A stretch of 64,000 bases of DNA, from assembly GCA_977006965.1 (NCBI GenBank), contig OZ345368.1, positions 1,364,001 to 1,428,000 on the forward strand. Reading direction: 5' to 3'. The notes under the pieces were generated by a model, which ran no database searches, had not been told where the DNA came from, and saw only the letters and a list, made by a program, of their open reading frames with translations. Source of the stretch: Phymatolithon calcareum. Lineage: Eukaryota > Rhodophyta > Florideophyceae > Hapalidiales. Below, in pieces: positions 40,657-51,830 of the stretch (its first letter is position 1; the number at the start of each line of letters is the position of its first letter). Position numbers and translations under genes: made by a program.

Positions 40657-42414
40657 TTAAATAACTGTCGATGTGTTTTGTGGGAACACCAACTTTCCTT
40701 GGACACAACTTGCCGTGATGTTCGCCGCTATTGGCACAGTATCAACAGCAATGTCCGATAAAATGTTCGACGTGTTAGTATACTTCTGCACCATGCTATA
40801 CACGATGATAACAACTTCCCAAGCCATACAGAGAGAGAAAAATAGCAACGGTAACAAATGCTTGTCGCGGGCGAATCTTCGAATCGCCTCTGCCTCGCTC
40901 TTGCTAAGTGCAGCAGAAGATCCTTCTCGGAGACCGAAAACTTCCACACGACCGCGGTGCAGAAGCATGGGGTCGATGAACGCAACAAGGTGCACGAGCC
41001 AACTAGACAGTACCGCTTTGAGTAAAATTTGTGCCAAAATCCCGCTTCCCAGAAACGCCTCCGCAAAATTTAGCCCTGAATCAGGAGCTGCCGCAGTCGC
41101 CTCATTCAGTAACGTAGAGTTGCATGACGCAGTGTGAATGTACCCGGTGATATTGCCTGCGGCATACAGCTTTCGTTCGCTGTCAATGTTCTCAACAAGA
41201 GCAGAATTTTCATCTCTTCCTCTGTCTAAGACCTGACAAACCTCGCAAAGACTTGCGTCGTAGAGCACTCTGGTCATATTCACAAACGTGTTCTCCAAAT
41301 CTGCCTTTTGCTCTGTCACGTTGGCGCAGGTGTACTGAATCATCTTCAATCTCTCGGCCGAAAAGTTGGGATCGAGGTAGCAAGCATCGTTTCGGAAGTT
41401 TTTCAATATGAGCGGAAAGTTTGTGTCGAAGAAAATCTTTTGCGCCGCGTCGAACACTGTGAGAAATATAATCACCACAACCATGAACGTGGATTTTCGA
41501 AAGCCGAACAAGAACGCACAGCACTGATTCCCAATGTTCTGCTTCTGCACGATGATCGGCTGTCCAAAAACGATCGCTAGCAATGTGTACACAATATACG
41601 CACTGCTTGCAATATCGATTTGCCAGACGAGGCGATTGATTATGGTTTCGGCTGTCTTATCAGCCGTTCCTCTGATTTCTTTGGCTGTTTGTTTGGTCGC
41701 GTTTACATTTTCCTCCTTCAAAAAATTCTGCCGCCTTGAGTTGAGCTCTGCGATCTTTCTCTCCGAATCGGGATCGGTTGCTGTCACCGTTGTACACTTT
41801 CTTGGTGTGCATTTCTTCTTGCAAGCAAGTCGTTTGATGAAAAAGAAGCTGAAACAGGCTTCTGTGCACACTGGTTCAATGCACGATTCAACCGTCTTGG
41901 TTTTTGCTTTTGCATTCTCTGGAATACACTCCGTCGGATACTTGACACGTCCTACACCAGTCCAAAATTGCGCCGAGCTGTCGTTCATGCATTTCAGCGA
42001 GTCGGATGCCTTCTGCACGAATCGGCGTCCTTCTGGGATGTGCGACAAGTTCTCCATTTTCAACTGGAGACGGTCAAGCTTCTGCTGACGATTCTTACAC
42101 AAGTCGGACGGGGAAGACCATTTGAAACCGAGCCATTTTGGAAGTAATGCCGGCGTTAAGAATACGGTAATCAGGACGAGAACTGTGATCAGTCCCCACT
42201 TCAACGTTCTAGAGAAACCCAGTTGCACGGATGTCGTTGACATGAGCTTTGTCTTCGCCCCGAGGCTGACGATGATGCGTTGGTGAAAGTGCTTTGGTTG
42301 GTACACAAACCGAGGATTCGCTTCATAGTCGTCGAGATTGCCATGCTCGACGTCTGTCTCGTGTTCGGCATGTTCTGACTGTTTTGATTTTTTGGATCGC
42401 CGGATGCAAGACAT
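40657..42414 (-). CDS. Multipass membrane protein, uncharacterised
   Basis: The open frame extends to a TTG at 42456, but the first ATG gives 585 residues (MSCIRRSKKS). It has a charged cytosolic-type N-terminus, then hydrophobic segments at about 73-91 (WGLITVLVLITVFLTPALL), 266-285 (IASSAYIVYTLLAIVFG), 309-324 (FMVVVIIFLTVFDAA), 456-480 (ILAQILLKAVLSSWLVHLV) and 518-541 (LLPLLFFSLCMAWEVVIIVY). Large loops lie between segments 1-2 and 3-4. They are rich in Cys (SCIEPVCTEAC, CKKKCTPRKC) and in N-glycosylation sequons (NVT, NMT, NIT, NST), which suggests lumenal or extracellular placement. No transporter or channel family is recognised. Confidence 0.75.
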   Translation of the reverse strand: MSCIRRSKKSKQSEHAEHETDVEHGNLDDYEANPRFVYQPKHFHQRIIVSLGAKTKLMSTTSVQLGFSRTLKWGLITVLVLITVFLTPALLPKWLGFKWSSPSDLCKNRQQKLDRLQLKMENLSHIPEGRRFVQKASDSLKCMNDSSAQFWTGVGRVKYPTECIPENAKAKTKTVESCIEPVCTEACFSFFFIKRLACKKKCTPRKCTTVTATDPDSERKIAELNSRRQNFLKEENVNATKQTAKEIRGTADKTAETIINRLVWQIDIASSAYIVYTLLAIVFGQPIIVQKQNIGNQCCAFLFGFRKSTFMVVVIIFLTVFDAAQKIFFDTNFPLILKNFRNDACYLDPNFSAERLKMIQYTCANVTEQKADLENTFVNMTRVLYDASLCEVCQVLDRGRDENSALVENIDSERKLYAAGNITGYIHTASCNSTLLNEATAAAPDSGLNFAEAFLGSGILAQILLKAVLSSWLVHLVAFIDPMLLHRGRVEVFGLREGSSAALSKSEAEAIRRFARDKHLLPLLFFSLCMAWEVVIIVYSMVQKYTNTSNILSDIAVDTVPIAANITASCVQGKLVFPQNTSTVI

Positions 42415-43425
42415 CTCTTGAAAAGGGTGGATCCGGTGCACCTCGAAGACGAACAATCCACCCGTACTCGATTTCCTTAGTTACCGCGGTGAATAAGCGC
42501 CGCTGTCGAACAATCAGCTCAATATAACGCTCCATCGTCGTTCTACTAATGATGTTTCACGTGTCGCACAGAAAATTATTAACAGAAATACGCATATGCG
42601 AAAAAGTTTAACGGTCGGCTTGAAGGAACTAATTTAGAAATGAAGGCAATTTCATAGAGCTTTGAACGTGGCTGCAGGCTTCACAAGCTGAAAATTTAAG
42701 GAAATAGACCAGTGAGTGCTGGCGCCCTGCAGGAGAATCAGATCTACTGCAGAGATCGTATTCCGCATTGCCACTTGTTATAAGGCGATGCGGTTTCTCA
42801 ATGCTCCCAGAAAAGTCGCGCCTCATCGTCATCCTTGTTGCGGCTCACCTGAAGCAGCTCTCGAGCAGCTCAACATCCTTCAGGCTCTGGTGGCATTAGT
42901 AGACACCTGTACTGCATGTAGACTGAATGATGAAGAACGCCGAAGATGTTCGACGGAGAACAGAGTGAACAACTTCGGGGAGCTTGACATCCAACACTGC
43001 TACATAGTTCTACTCTCAATATCTATTAGCGTCGGCCGGAACGCTCGTGATTAGAAACCGATTTTTGCTTTCGCGTCACCGGCCATCTTGGCATATTCTC
43101 TGGACGAAATCGTTTTGCACACAAATCACAGGGCGGAATCCATGTGCTATCACACTACCTGAAGGCTACCGCCATCTTCCTAGTTGGACGCCGAAGCTCG
43201 TCGTTTCAAAAAACACTATAACAAAAGAGAGAGAAATTCCGGGTTGAGCGTGCGGGAAGATTTTTTCGCTCTTTATTGTAACGCACCGTTGCGAGAGGTC
43301 GCTCAACTAAGACGCCACCCGGCAAGCGGCATCTCGTGGTGGTGGTGTTTCGCTGCTGCAGCGCACGAGTGTACCTGCGCACATCGATGGTCCACCCCAT
43401 CGCTATCTTGCTTCGCGAAATGACC
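42415..43425. other. Upstream region of the membrane-protein gene; no recognised gene
   Basis: A frame at 42323-42535 (minus, ATG at 42535) overlaps the gene start in another phase and is probably chance. The 42716-43054 frame has no known domain. Confidence 0.35.
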
Positions 43426-43429
43426 CATG

Positions 43430-43700
43430 GTGCGTCGGATGGTTCCCGGGCCTTCCGGCATTAGAAGCTCGCTTGGGTGGAGACCCAAGCATCAATGCGC
43501 GCCCAGAAGCTCCGGCCTTGTCGGGCTGCCTATCGAGTCGACTGCAACCCATCGGAAGTGTGCGTGTCAAAACGGTAGAAGATCTGTGCCGGAGAGATCC
43601 GCGGGTCAGAGATTCTCTAATTTTTGAACGAGAACTTACTCTAGGGTAAGTTTTGGCGCTAAATAACGCCTTCTGCAAAAAAGAAAGAAAGAAGCTCCAC
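43430..43700 (+). mobile_element. 3' end of the RNase H LINE, second copy
   Basis: One frame reads RVKTVEDLCRRDPRVRDSLI then ELTLG and stop, matching RVRDKTVENLCRERPVEILQ in the copy at 36.0 kb. The DNA continues GAACTTACTCTAGGGTAAG, GCGCTAAATAACGCC and AAAGAAAGAAAG. It is a strongly 5'-truncated insertion. Confidence 0.75.
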
Positions 43701-45266
43701 GATGCGCTCCTCGAAGTGACCGGCTTTCGACACGTTCTTTCGCCAGGAGATGTTGATGGTGCACAGGCTATGATAAGCATGGTGTTTCAAAGCAGTATGC
43801 ATCAGCCACATCGATCTCTTCGAAAAGGCGTCTACAGTGAAAATGAATACTACTGTAGCGCGTCAGGGTGGCGAGCGCGCTTGCCATCGGGCCAAGAAAT
43901 TCCGGTGGACCTATCCCAGAGGCAGCCCCTTGTGCCGCTTCTCAAATGCGAATCCTGCGTTGCGCGTGCTCGTCGATGCCAAAAACGTGCTGCGTCAATG
44001 ATTCCAGCCAGAGGTTCAATGACAATTTTGGTCCTTCCGATTTCAGTCCTCAGCAAGATGTGGATGACTCTTGCTCTTTTCCTTGCCTCTTCTGTCCATT
44101 CCGTCTTGGTAAGCGTCTCATTAAGTGCACTGTTATGCCAAGATGCACATCTTCTGACATGTTGGTGTGTGCTTTGATGCGCCTAGATTTCTAGCGTCTC
44201 CACGACCCAGAAGATTGTGGAGCGATGCAGGCAAATCTCCCCACTAGCAATCACAAACGCAGGAGCGAGGTTGAAGGGGTTGGCTACGAGATTTCTTATT
44301 GGATTACCGGCAGCGCCGAGCGCGGTGTAATCGATGTTGAAGGCATGTCCATCGCCACAGTCGCGGGTGCCGGAGCTCTTTGCCCCATCTTCTGAGATGT
44401 TGGGGTGGTGATGGGACTTGTCGTAAAGTTAATTGACGGTTCGGTTTGGTTCCTGCAATTCGGAAAAAAGCCATGAGCATTGTAAAGTGTGCGGAATGTA
44501 CAATCAGGAGATAAATGAGGACACTGTTGTTGTCAGCTGTGAGCTTCGCGGCCTCTGAACCTGCTGTCCCTGTGACCATGCGAGATATCATTAAAGGAAA
44601 AAGGAGCCGGCCTTCTGCTCTGCTCCTTCCGTCCTTTCACAAAGCCTGATTGACAGGGAGTCTGTAAAACAAGGTGGCTCAACAGCTTGGAGTAAGCGAA
44701 GCGACGATGGATCGAAATGAATGATTCCAAGTAAGCAAGACGTACCGCATTTCGATTCAACGAGCAAGTCGCAAAACGAGCGGGGGATTGATGTCCGCGA
44801 CACTAGCTGTTGTTCGGTCAATGGTAGGCCTTCTAATGTCCATGGTACCAGATGCACGCTCGGCGGCAGGAGCGATTAACACATCCTCGTCGACCTCGCG
44901 GGATACTTTCCATTTGTCAACACCGCAGCCTTCTGAGGTGTCCGACTGACCACGCTTTAGGGGTGAGACTCGGGGCATGAACTGTTGCGATGTACATTAC
45001 ATTCTTCTCGGACGCACCATTGGAGAAGAGGGAGAAAACTACGCAGCGGGCTCGCTATCTGCTGTGCATCGTGTGCCGACAAGTTTATGCAGCGCATTGT
45101 TATCTTCGCCAATAAAGGACGATATAGAACGCACTTTTGCTCGCTAATGTAGCTAGCGAACTATTGCACTATGTTGGAATCGCTAGCGCGTAGTTTCTTC
45201 CACATGCCCAACTCTGCAAGTCAAAGCGGACAGCCCTCATGTCTGTGTGGTGCATTTTACCAGAGC
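43701..45266. other. No recognised gene
   Basis: Several open frames of 90-170 codons overlap here, for example 43653-44177 (which begins in the LINE tail) and 43868-44194 (cysteine-rich, ending in CSFPCLFCPF and a short basic segment). None has a domain that I recognise, and none is clearly better than its rivals on the other strand. Confidence 0.35.
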
Positions 45267-46637
45267 TTAAGACGACGCTGCTATGCTTTGAATCATGAGC
45301 TTGTAGCCTTCTTCCACGTCCTTCTGCTCCTTTATACATGCCACAAGCGCCGGAATGTCAGTGTCTATGCTAAAAGTCCCGGTTAGATACAACAACAAAT
45401 GAAAATCGCTGATTCGCTTCCAGTAGGGCATGTCAGTCTTTGCAACGGTCGAAGCGAGGTCGCTTCCTTTCTGCGGTCTGACCTCTCTATTTTCGACGGG
45501 GAAATCGACTCGAAGCCACGATTCAATACTCTTAATTGGCACATTATTGAGGAAAAACTCCGTGTGCACCTTTTTCGTGTCTTTCCCTTCCACCAACACT
45601 TCGCGAGAGCACAACACTTTGCCCGAATTCGCTTTCTGCTCAGACTCCGGGGCAAACACCCCTTTGGCATACAGCTCATGCGCCAAATCGCTAATCTGGT
45701 ACGCCTCGAACGAGGTCTCGCCAGTATCTGCGACCACAGCGACCGTCAATATCACAAACAGTTTGCGCTCTTCCTCCCCTAGCGTAGAGGCATATCGTGC
45801 AGCAATGACCACATCACGACCAGAAAGTACAGCCCTTCGATCGCGTGCCGAGAACACGATTCCAACGCGCCTTAATCCAAGAACCGACGCAAGCATATCT
45901 GCCTTCTTGGTGCCAGCGCACTCCGCACCTCCAATGTTATCATCCGCCACAGCACCAGGCAATGGATGAAGTTGAATTGCATATGCGCCAGCGTCGCCAT
46001 GTTGCGGCGGTTCATATATCGCATGCACCTGTGTCTCCAAGACGTCATCGACAACGCCGTAACATACACCAAATCGTTGTTGCGAAAAGCCGGTGATACC
46101 GAGATATGCCTGAAATTCCTGTGCCGCAGATGCGTCGATACAGGCGGCAGTTGCATGTGCGGATTCTTGGGGTTTCACTTTAGGCTTCAGAGCCTCGAGA
46201 GCCTCCATGACAGCCACGGACATTCCCCGACCTTTCCATTTCGACAGTTCCGCCTCGTAACGTTCCGTGGCGTCCTCGGATGGCATGCAATTTTCACACA
46301 TGCCTCGCGGGCCGTGGCGACAACGTCCGCGCCACGGCTTTTCGTCCGTGGTTGCCGCGGTGGTGGTCGTCGGTGCAGTAGAAATTTCGGTGCTCGTGCC
46401 CGGCTCTGTTGCGGGGATGAAATCACGCTTGACGAAGACGAGATCTCCGTGCAGGGCTGCTTCTAATGCAAATGAATGCTTGAAGGCAGGATCCTTAAAC
46501 AGCTGAGCGGGACCGGGAAGGGATGCCAATGAGCCGATTGATGCTTCCAGGCTGCGCTGAGATGTACCTTGCGAGACAGGCACACGCGATGTCACGCCCG
46601 AGGGTAGGCGCACGCGTAGGAAAAATGTTGACGCCAT
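45267..46637 (-). CDS. NPL4: NPL4, ubiquitin-binding cofactor of Cdc48/p97
   Basis: 456 residues from the ATG at 46637 (MASTFFLRVRLPSG); the frame extends upstream to an ATG at 46775, but homology to the N-terminal ubiquitin-like fold starts at the inner ATG. Order: ubiquitin-like domain 1-72 ending HGDLVFVKR; a Thr-rich linker; the zinc-binding NPL4 motif CRHGPRGMCENC at 106-117; then the MPN-like NPL4 core with GFSQQRFGVCYG, HAIYEPPQ, GIVFSARDRRAVLSG and FEAYQISD. The C-terminal NZF finger of animal NPL4 is absent, as in yeast. With Ufd1 it recruits polyubiquitinated proteins to the Cdc48 ATPase for extraction and degradation (ERAD, chromatin). It is shorter than the yeast and human proteins (about 580-610). 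Confidence 0.88.
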   Translation of the reverse strand: MASTFFLRVRLPSGVTSRVPVSQGTSQRSLEASIGSLASLPGPAQLFKDPAFKHSFALEAALHGDLVFVKRDFIPATEPGTSTEISTAPTTTTAATTDEKPWRGRCRHGPRGMCENCMPSEDATERYEAELSKWKGRGMSVAVMEALEALKPKVKPQESAHATAACIDASAAQEFQAYLGITGFSQQRFGVCYGVVDDVLETQVHAIYEPPQHGDAGAYAIQLHPLPGAVADDNIGGAECAGTKKADMLASVLGLRRVGIVFSARDRRAVLSGRDVVIAARYASTLGEEERKLFVILTVAVVADTGETSFEAYQISDLAHELYAKGVFAPESEQKANSGKVLCSREVLVEGKDTKKVHTEFFLNNVPIKSIESWLRVDFPVENREVRPQKGSDLASTVAKTDMPYWKRISDFHLLLYLTGTFSIDTDIPALVACIKEQKDVEEGYKLMIQSIAASS

Positions 46638-46775
46638 TTTTGCGAACACCACCAGATCCTCGTTTGGGCAGCGAGATTCTTTTCTCCTGCCTTCTTGAGA
46701 GACCGAAGGAAGTGCAGACACTCTGCGCTGGAGTCTGCGACCGCTCCTCGTCATATTTCGCCATTCTTCTGCCAT

Positions 46776-48249
46776 TGATTGGCTGGTAGAATAAATAACG
46801 AGTCGAACACGTATATTATAATTTATAAATAGTAATCAGTGATAATGATATGAAAAGTAGCTATATAATAATTGTTAGTGGAGCTGTCAAACAATATTCT
46901 GCAATGGCAAGGTAAGGTTCATTGTGATGAAGTTTAAACGGCGGCGGTTGAATGAAACTGCCATGAGCTGTAGTGTGTATATACAGTATTAAAGCATTTG
47001 ATAGGTGGGTCTGTTCCAATTGGAGTGCGTCTGGCGAGGGATCGTAATGTTACCAGTGGCTCGGCGACGAAATCAAGTCGCAGTATTCTCGCCGTTACTC
47101 CAGACGAAAGATAAAACTCGAACCATCACTGCTTATTCTGCATTTATGTCCCTTCAAGACTTATTGCCCTCGTTTGAGACCCTAGTCTCGTGATGAACGA
47201 ATGACACATACAGTATGCGCAATACGTCAAATATGGTCACGTTATCCCTCAATGCAGCCAGCACAATCGGGAGAGCTTGTTCCACCGTCAGCCGGATCTC
47301 TTATTGCGACAGAATATTAAGTTCAAATATCCCGTAGTGCAAGCTCATCGACATTGTCATTTAAGGAAAGCCAAAATTACTCGACATCTAACGCCTGTCA
47401 ATGTGAAGCACACTAGATCTTGGCATATTTCGAGGAACACCCGAGGCTGCACATGAATCTCGTCAATGCAGCTTCCCGCAAGCTGTGCACATAGAAGCGA
47501 TGGGAAGCTTCAGAACGTGCAGACCAGCGTGAATGACATCAGGGGCATTCTCCCTGTTCGAAGATCCAAGCGCCCCAGCGACAAGAGCTATGCCGACATC
47601 TAAGCGCCCACGCAACGGACATGAAGGAGGCTGGTTCGGCACACATCGAAGGTCTCGCGGCTAATGATAACGCTCTTTTCTGAAGCAGTGGCGTGGGAGA
47701 CCAAGATAAAGTCTGGCGACTTTTCCGGCAGAAGCTCTATGATTGCTGCCACCGTTTCCATCGATGCCGTTTTCATTCTCTAAAACTGAATTACCCAAAC
47801 TGAGTACAATCCTCGACGCTGCTTACAGAATTTCTCAAAGCGTATCATCTCCATGTAATGCCCCCTTCAGCACAGTTGTCAGAATCTGCAATAGCGGTCA
47901 GCAATTCGCAGGCAAAAAGAGGAAGTCGTTGCTCGTGCTTGGTAATGTCAAAAAAGTGTCACCTCAGTTTCGACTTCCGAATTCTCCATCAGCTTGAGTG
48001 TGTTCGCGGATCTCTAGAATGTGTTGACTCGATTGTCACTTTTTTTGTGCTCTGGTTGCATGAAGCGTGCTTGGAGCATTCTTGTCGATGGCAAGATTAA
48101 TTGCCCCGGGACTTAATGAACTTTTTCATTTATTTTTCAGTACTACAATAGAAGGCGATCATTGGCTAGAGAATGAATTGGCGCAGTGTTATTCGACTAA
48201 AAATGCAGTCAGATTATTGTTCTACAGCGAGCTCTCAAGAGAGTGAAAA
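46776..48249. other. No recognised gene
   Basis: Region upstream of NPL4 plus spacer. Frames at 47005-47193, 47743-47997 and 47858-48100 have no recognised domain. The region before the next MULE fragment might be decayed transposase, but I found no motif to show it. Confidence 0.35.
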
Positions 48250-48880
48250 CTTTTGAGGAAATTCACTACATGGCCACCCCTAGCCGAACCTACTACTCAG
48301 CCGTTACGAATTCGACGGTCAACTGTAAGTACGTTGTCGTACTCATCTGCTACGCTCAACTCACAGCGCTCCCAAACTGACCACTCGGAAATCTTGGAAA
48401 AAGAAGGAGCTCGTGCTACAGGTGGGTGGCTACGCTGGATCAAGATGTGATGACGTTGTCAGCGTCGTGATCTCCCACAGCACGTCGACGGACAAAGCCC
48501 ATCTCGTGGCGAAGCGCAACAAGTGGTCGCTGCAATTTTGTATGCTTCCAGGCGCTTGGTGCAGCATCGGATGTCGTTCGACCCGTGGAACAAGCATTGG
48601 TTCAGGGACACATGGATGTTGAAAACGCGGGCCAAGCAGCACGAGGGCAGAATCACGCGTGCTGCAGTCACTGGTGACCAGCTAGTACAGAATGATTTGG
48701 TGCCGTTTGAACTTGTCGCTAAGCCGGGCCACAAGCGCAAGAAGCCCTACTTGTCATCCGAAATGAGGGCTCGTCACTGCTCCTCGCGCGGAAACACTGG
48801 CCACTTCTCGCAGACATGCGGGAGGCCTAACATCCACAACCTTGACGAAAATACATCGACAAAGCGGCTCAGTCCATGAT
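48250..48880 (+). pseudogene. MULE-type transposase C-terminal fragment
   Basis: The frame 48523-48879 begins VAAILYASRRLVQHRMSFDP, continues with WNKHWFRDTWM and ends with HCSSRGNTGHFSQTCGRP, a degenerate zinc knuckle. The context (HAVAAIL-like start directly after a broken SWIM region, then a knuckle) is that of Mutator-like transposases. The SWIM cysteines and all upstream catalytic regions are lost or frameshifted. It is a different subfamily from the two 970-bp elements. No terminal repeats were found. Confidence 0.55.
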
Positions 48881-49211
48881 CGTCGACCTTACCGCCTGCG
48901 ATGACGGAGATGCTACTTGGGGCGAGAATCTAAAGCATAGAGAGTAGCACTCGCAATAAAATTAACTGTCGAATTGATTGCTTGGAGAAATCGATGAGTA
49001 GTAGGTTTGGCTAAGGTGTGTATGATAGTGCGTTTGGGTAGGATTGAGTAGGTTCGGAGAGGGGTGTCCATGTAGTGAATTTCCTCGAAATTTTTGAAAG
49101 CTGACATCGTCACCCCATGTGCAACTGCAGGTTCGTGAAAGCTCGACTCGCACACATCGGACTGATGTCCGACGCAAGGGGCCGAAGGTCTGGCCAAGCG
49201 GTTAACCGTCG
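48881..49211. other. No recognised gene
   Basis: Short spacer between a MULE fragment and the dehydrogenase pseudogene. Confidence 0.4.
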
Positions 49212-50061
49212 AAAATATCTCTTCGCGTTGCTATCGTAACAGGCGGTACCCGCGGCATCGGTGCCGCCATTGCTTCTGCTTTGGCAGAAGATGGTTCGAT
49301 TTGCTGTTGACCTTCAATAGCGACCGCAAGGCCGCGGACACCTTCGTCGCGGACATCAAGTCAACGCACAAATCAATTCAGTGCGCCCTCATCGGCGGCG
49401 ATCTGTCCTTGCCGGGAACGCGCAAATCCATCTTTGAGACTCTTGACGCCAATTTCGCCGACCATGTCTTAGGAGCCGTGGTTCACAACGCGGGTCAGTA
49501 TCTCGGAGTCACGTCGTCGAATGAATTCGAGTTTACACTCAAGCAGGTTCAGCTTGGCAATGGGTCACTACTCGCGGAAGATTGACAACCGAGTTTTGAC
49601 CACATGAAGTTTTATCAGCACCTGTACGGCGATGCGTTTATCGACTTGTGCGAGCGTGGCATTGCACGTATGCGCGACGGTGGGTCGTTGGTTGGCATAT
49701 CTTCTCCAGGTTGCAATGCGACGAGAAAACCGCTTGCATTTTATTCGATGCCGGGAAGTGGAAAGTGTGTTATGGAGTATGCGATGCGGATTATTGCTCT
49801 GAATGCTGCTGAGAAGAATATCAACTGCAATGTGATAGTTCCGGGGGTGGCCGTCACTGACGCTATTTCGAGGATTGCAGAAAGCAGCGAAATGAAATGC
49901 GATGCGATTCGATGCTTAGAATGGTAGAGAATCGGGTGCCTATGAAACGTGCCGCTCAACCAAGAGAAATTGGAGATGTCGTGGCTTTTCTGTGCAGTTC
50001 CAAGGGACGGCTTGTTACTGGCGTTAGTTTGCCCGTTGATGGTGGGCTTCACTTGAATTAA
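49212..50061 (+). pseudogene. Short-chain dehydrogenase/reductase (SDR), frameshifted
   Basis: Three frames together make one SDR protein. VAIVTGGTRGIGAAIASALA (cofactor-binding TGxxxGIG) is at 49227. After a frameshift near 49300, DLLLTFNSDRKAADTF and VVHNAGQYLGV (NAG motif) follow. After another shift near 49585, FDHMKFYQHLYGDAF and SLVGISSPG (catalytic Ser region) follow, then FYSMPGSGKCVMEYAMR and [13 protein letters not shown] with VDGGLHLN at the end. The Tyr-Lys pair is spaced Yx6K, as in enoyl-reductase-type divergent SDRs, not Yx3K. At least three frame changes or stops make it non-functional as written. Substrate unknown. Confidence 0.85.
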
Positions 50062-51830
50062 ATCGTTTCTGAAGCTACTTCAATGATGAAAAGACTGTGG
50101 AAGTTGCTCTGACGGACTCGGATTTGAGATTATTCTCAGGGGGTACTGCGCAGAAAGTTGCCGGTCTGTTTCTACTGTAGTTGTACAGAGCTGCGGGAAA
50201 TGGTAAAAGAATAATTGAAACAGGATTTGTTCCATGGACGACTCCCAGAGTCTCTTGAGCAAGATGTTGTTGAGTTGGATTCACGAGAAAATAAGCTAAC
50301 AGAATGCTTCAAGACGTTCAACGGGCCTTGTCCCTGCTCAAAAGAAAGTCTTTGCCTCATATCCCTACATCTGTACGTAACTTAAAATGTGACCTTGAAC
50401 ATCAGAGTAATATTATACAATTGCACAATACCATGCAACTTTGCAAGATACGAACCCCAACCGAAATGCTGGAATCCAGTCGCAACCTGATATAAGCAGG
50501 AGCTCATATGGTGCATAAACGGCCTTGCCGCCTCTACAGTTGTTTCTCAGATCATTATATATTGGATGTTCTCCATTGAATATGGATAGTTTCGATAGCC
50601 AATCCACTCGCCTTTTTGCAGAACAAGCACGAAGTACCCTCGACGATCTGTTCCATGACGCATTTTTTGCGCTCAGGGGTATCTTGCAACGGAAGAAATA
50701 TGTATTGCCCTTCGTCTCCTTGGAACAGCATCTCCAGTTTATGATGCGCCATATGCACTTTCATCACATGAGCATGACACGAGTTTTGTGTATCTTGTGA
50801 GACGTATCTGCGAGGATTTCGTGTCAATGTGTCTGGACAGAAAACGATCTGTCCTGACGTACAGTTATTGCATTTGCGTATGTTCAATCCATCTTCGCTC
50901 TCCGACGTGTGGAGATTTCGTCTCGAGATGGTCAATACATCTGTAGATCAAAACAGATCTTTTTCGGTCCATCATGGACACCTCGAGACGAAATCTGAGG
51001 GAAGAGGGATTGAACAGCCGCAAGTGCAATCAATGTACGTCTAATTTACACGAAGTCAAACGTAGTGCTCTCAGAAAACGGTACTATACAAAGCCTTCAC
51101 TCTATTTAGGCTCCTCAGCTTTTGCAAATGAACAACTGCGGCAATAAGTTTCTTTCGAAAAATTCTTGAAATTGAGCTCCAGTCGAATGTTGGCGCTTCA
51201 CAGCAGATACTGCCCTGTCATCGAAAAAGTGTTTTGCGCACAAGACATGCTTTCAATCCCGTCCAGTTCCGAGATACTAGGGACTCACTGCGTCCCCGAA
51301 ACTATATGCTGCGTGATGCTAATGTCGCGATGAGATGATCGAAGTTTGCTGCGAATGATAATTGAAGCGTTGTGACATTGATTCGGCCCTGAATGGTATG
51401 TCGCAATGCTCAAGGAAGCTGGGAGAGAGGATAGAAGGCGATGAAGAAGGTAACGAGATGACTTGCTACAGGTAGCATCCTAAATCGTTTTCAACTCGGG
51501 ACATCCTTTTGAAGGACGGATTGGCTGCGTAAAGATATGGATGCTAAGCACTCCGAAGGTCTACACTTGTGAAGCTTGAGCTGTTGTAACATCAAGTACC
51601 GCTCGTATCTGATAAAGTCTAGAGTAGCTGTAAGGATGTGGTGTTCTAGGACAAGTTCGAAAACCCGAAAAAAATAACGAGACATGTGGACTGGCAGTAG
51701 AATAAATTGAAGCCACAGAGATAAAAAAACGAACAAGCTAAGCAATTCACTTCTGAATAAACTATTCAATAGAGATTAAAACGAAAACAAGCTAAGGTCC
51801 TTAGACTCCAGGCGAGCACGCCAATGTCAG
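50062..51830. other. No recognised gene; contains a small inverted repeat
   Basis: No coding region is recognised. 50853-51050 holds an imperfect inverted repeat (listed separately). Frames at 50525-50800 and 50555-50935 overlap on opposite strands and have no domain. Confidence 0.35.
50853..51050. repeat. Imperfect inverted repeat, possible MITE
   Basis: The left arm has GACGTACAGTTATTGCATTT, TGTTCAATCC and AGATTTCGTCTCGAG. The right arm returns CTCGAGACGAAATCT, GGATTGAACA and TGCAATCAATGTACGTC. The arms are about 75-85 bp and differ by small gaps; the loop is about 40 bp. Confidence 0.6.

Noticed and set aside
40460-40708. Peptide YLEAPQTSEDMGK shared with a frame at 63.8-64.0 kb, suggesting a gene family
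   Set aside because: Both are antisense readings of the SINE-like family 2 tail.
43653-44177. 174-codon frame as a gene
   Set aside because: It begins inside the tail of the RNase H LINE, has no recognised domain and competes with an equally open overlapping frame.
46187-46466. Arginine-rich and cysteine-rich open frames on both strands
   Set aside because: They are shadow frames of the NPL4 gene.
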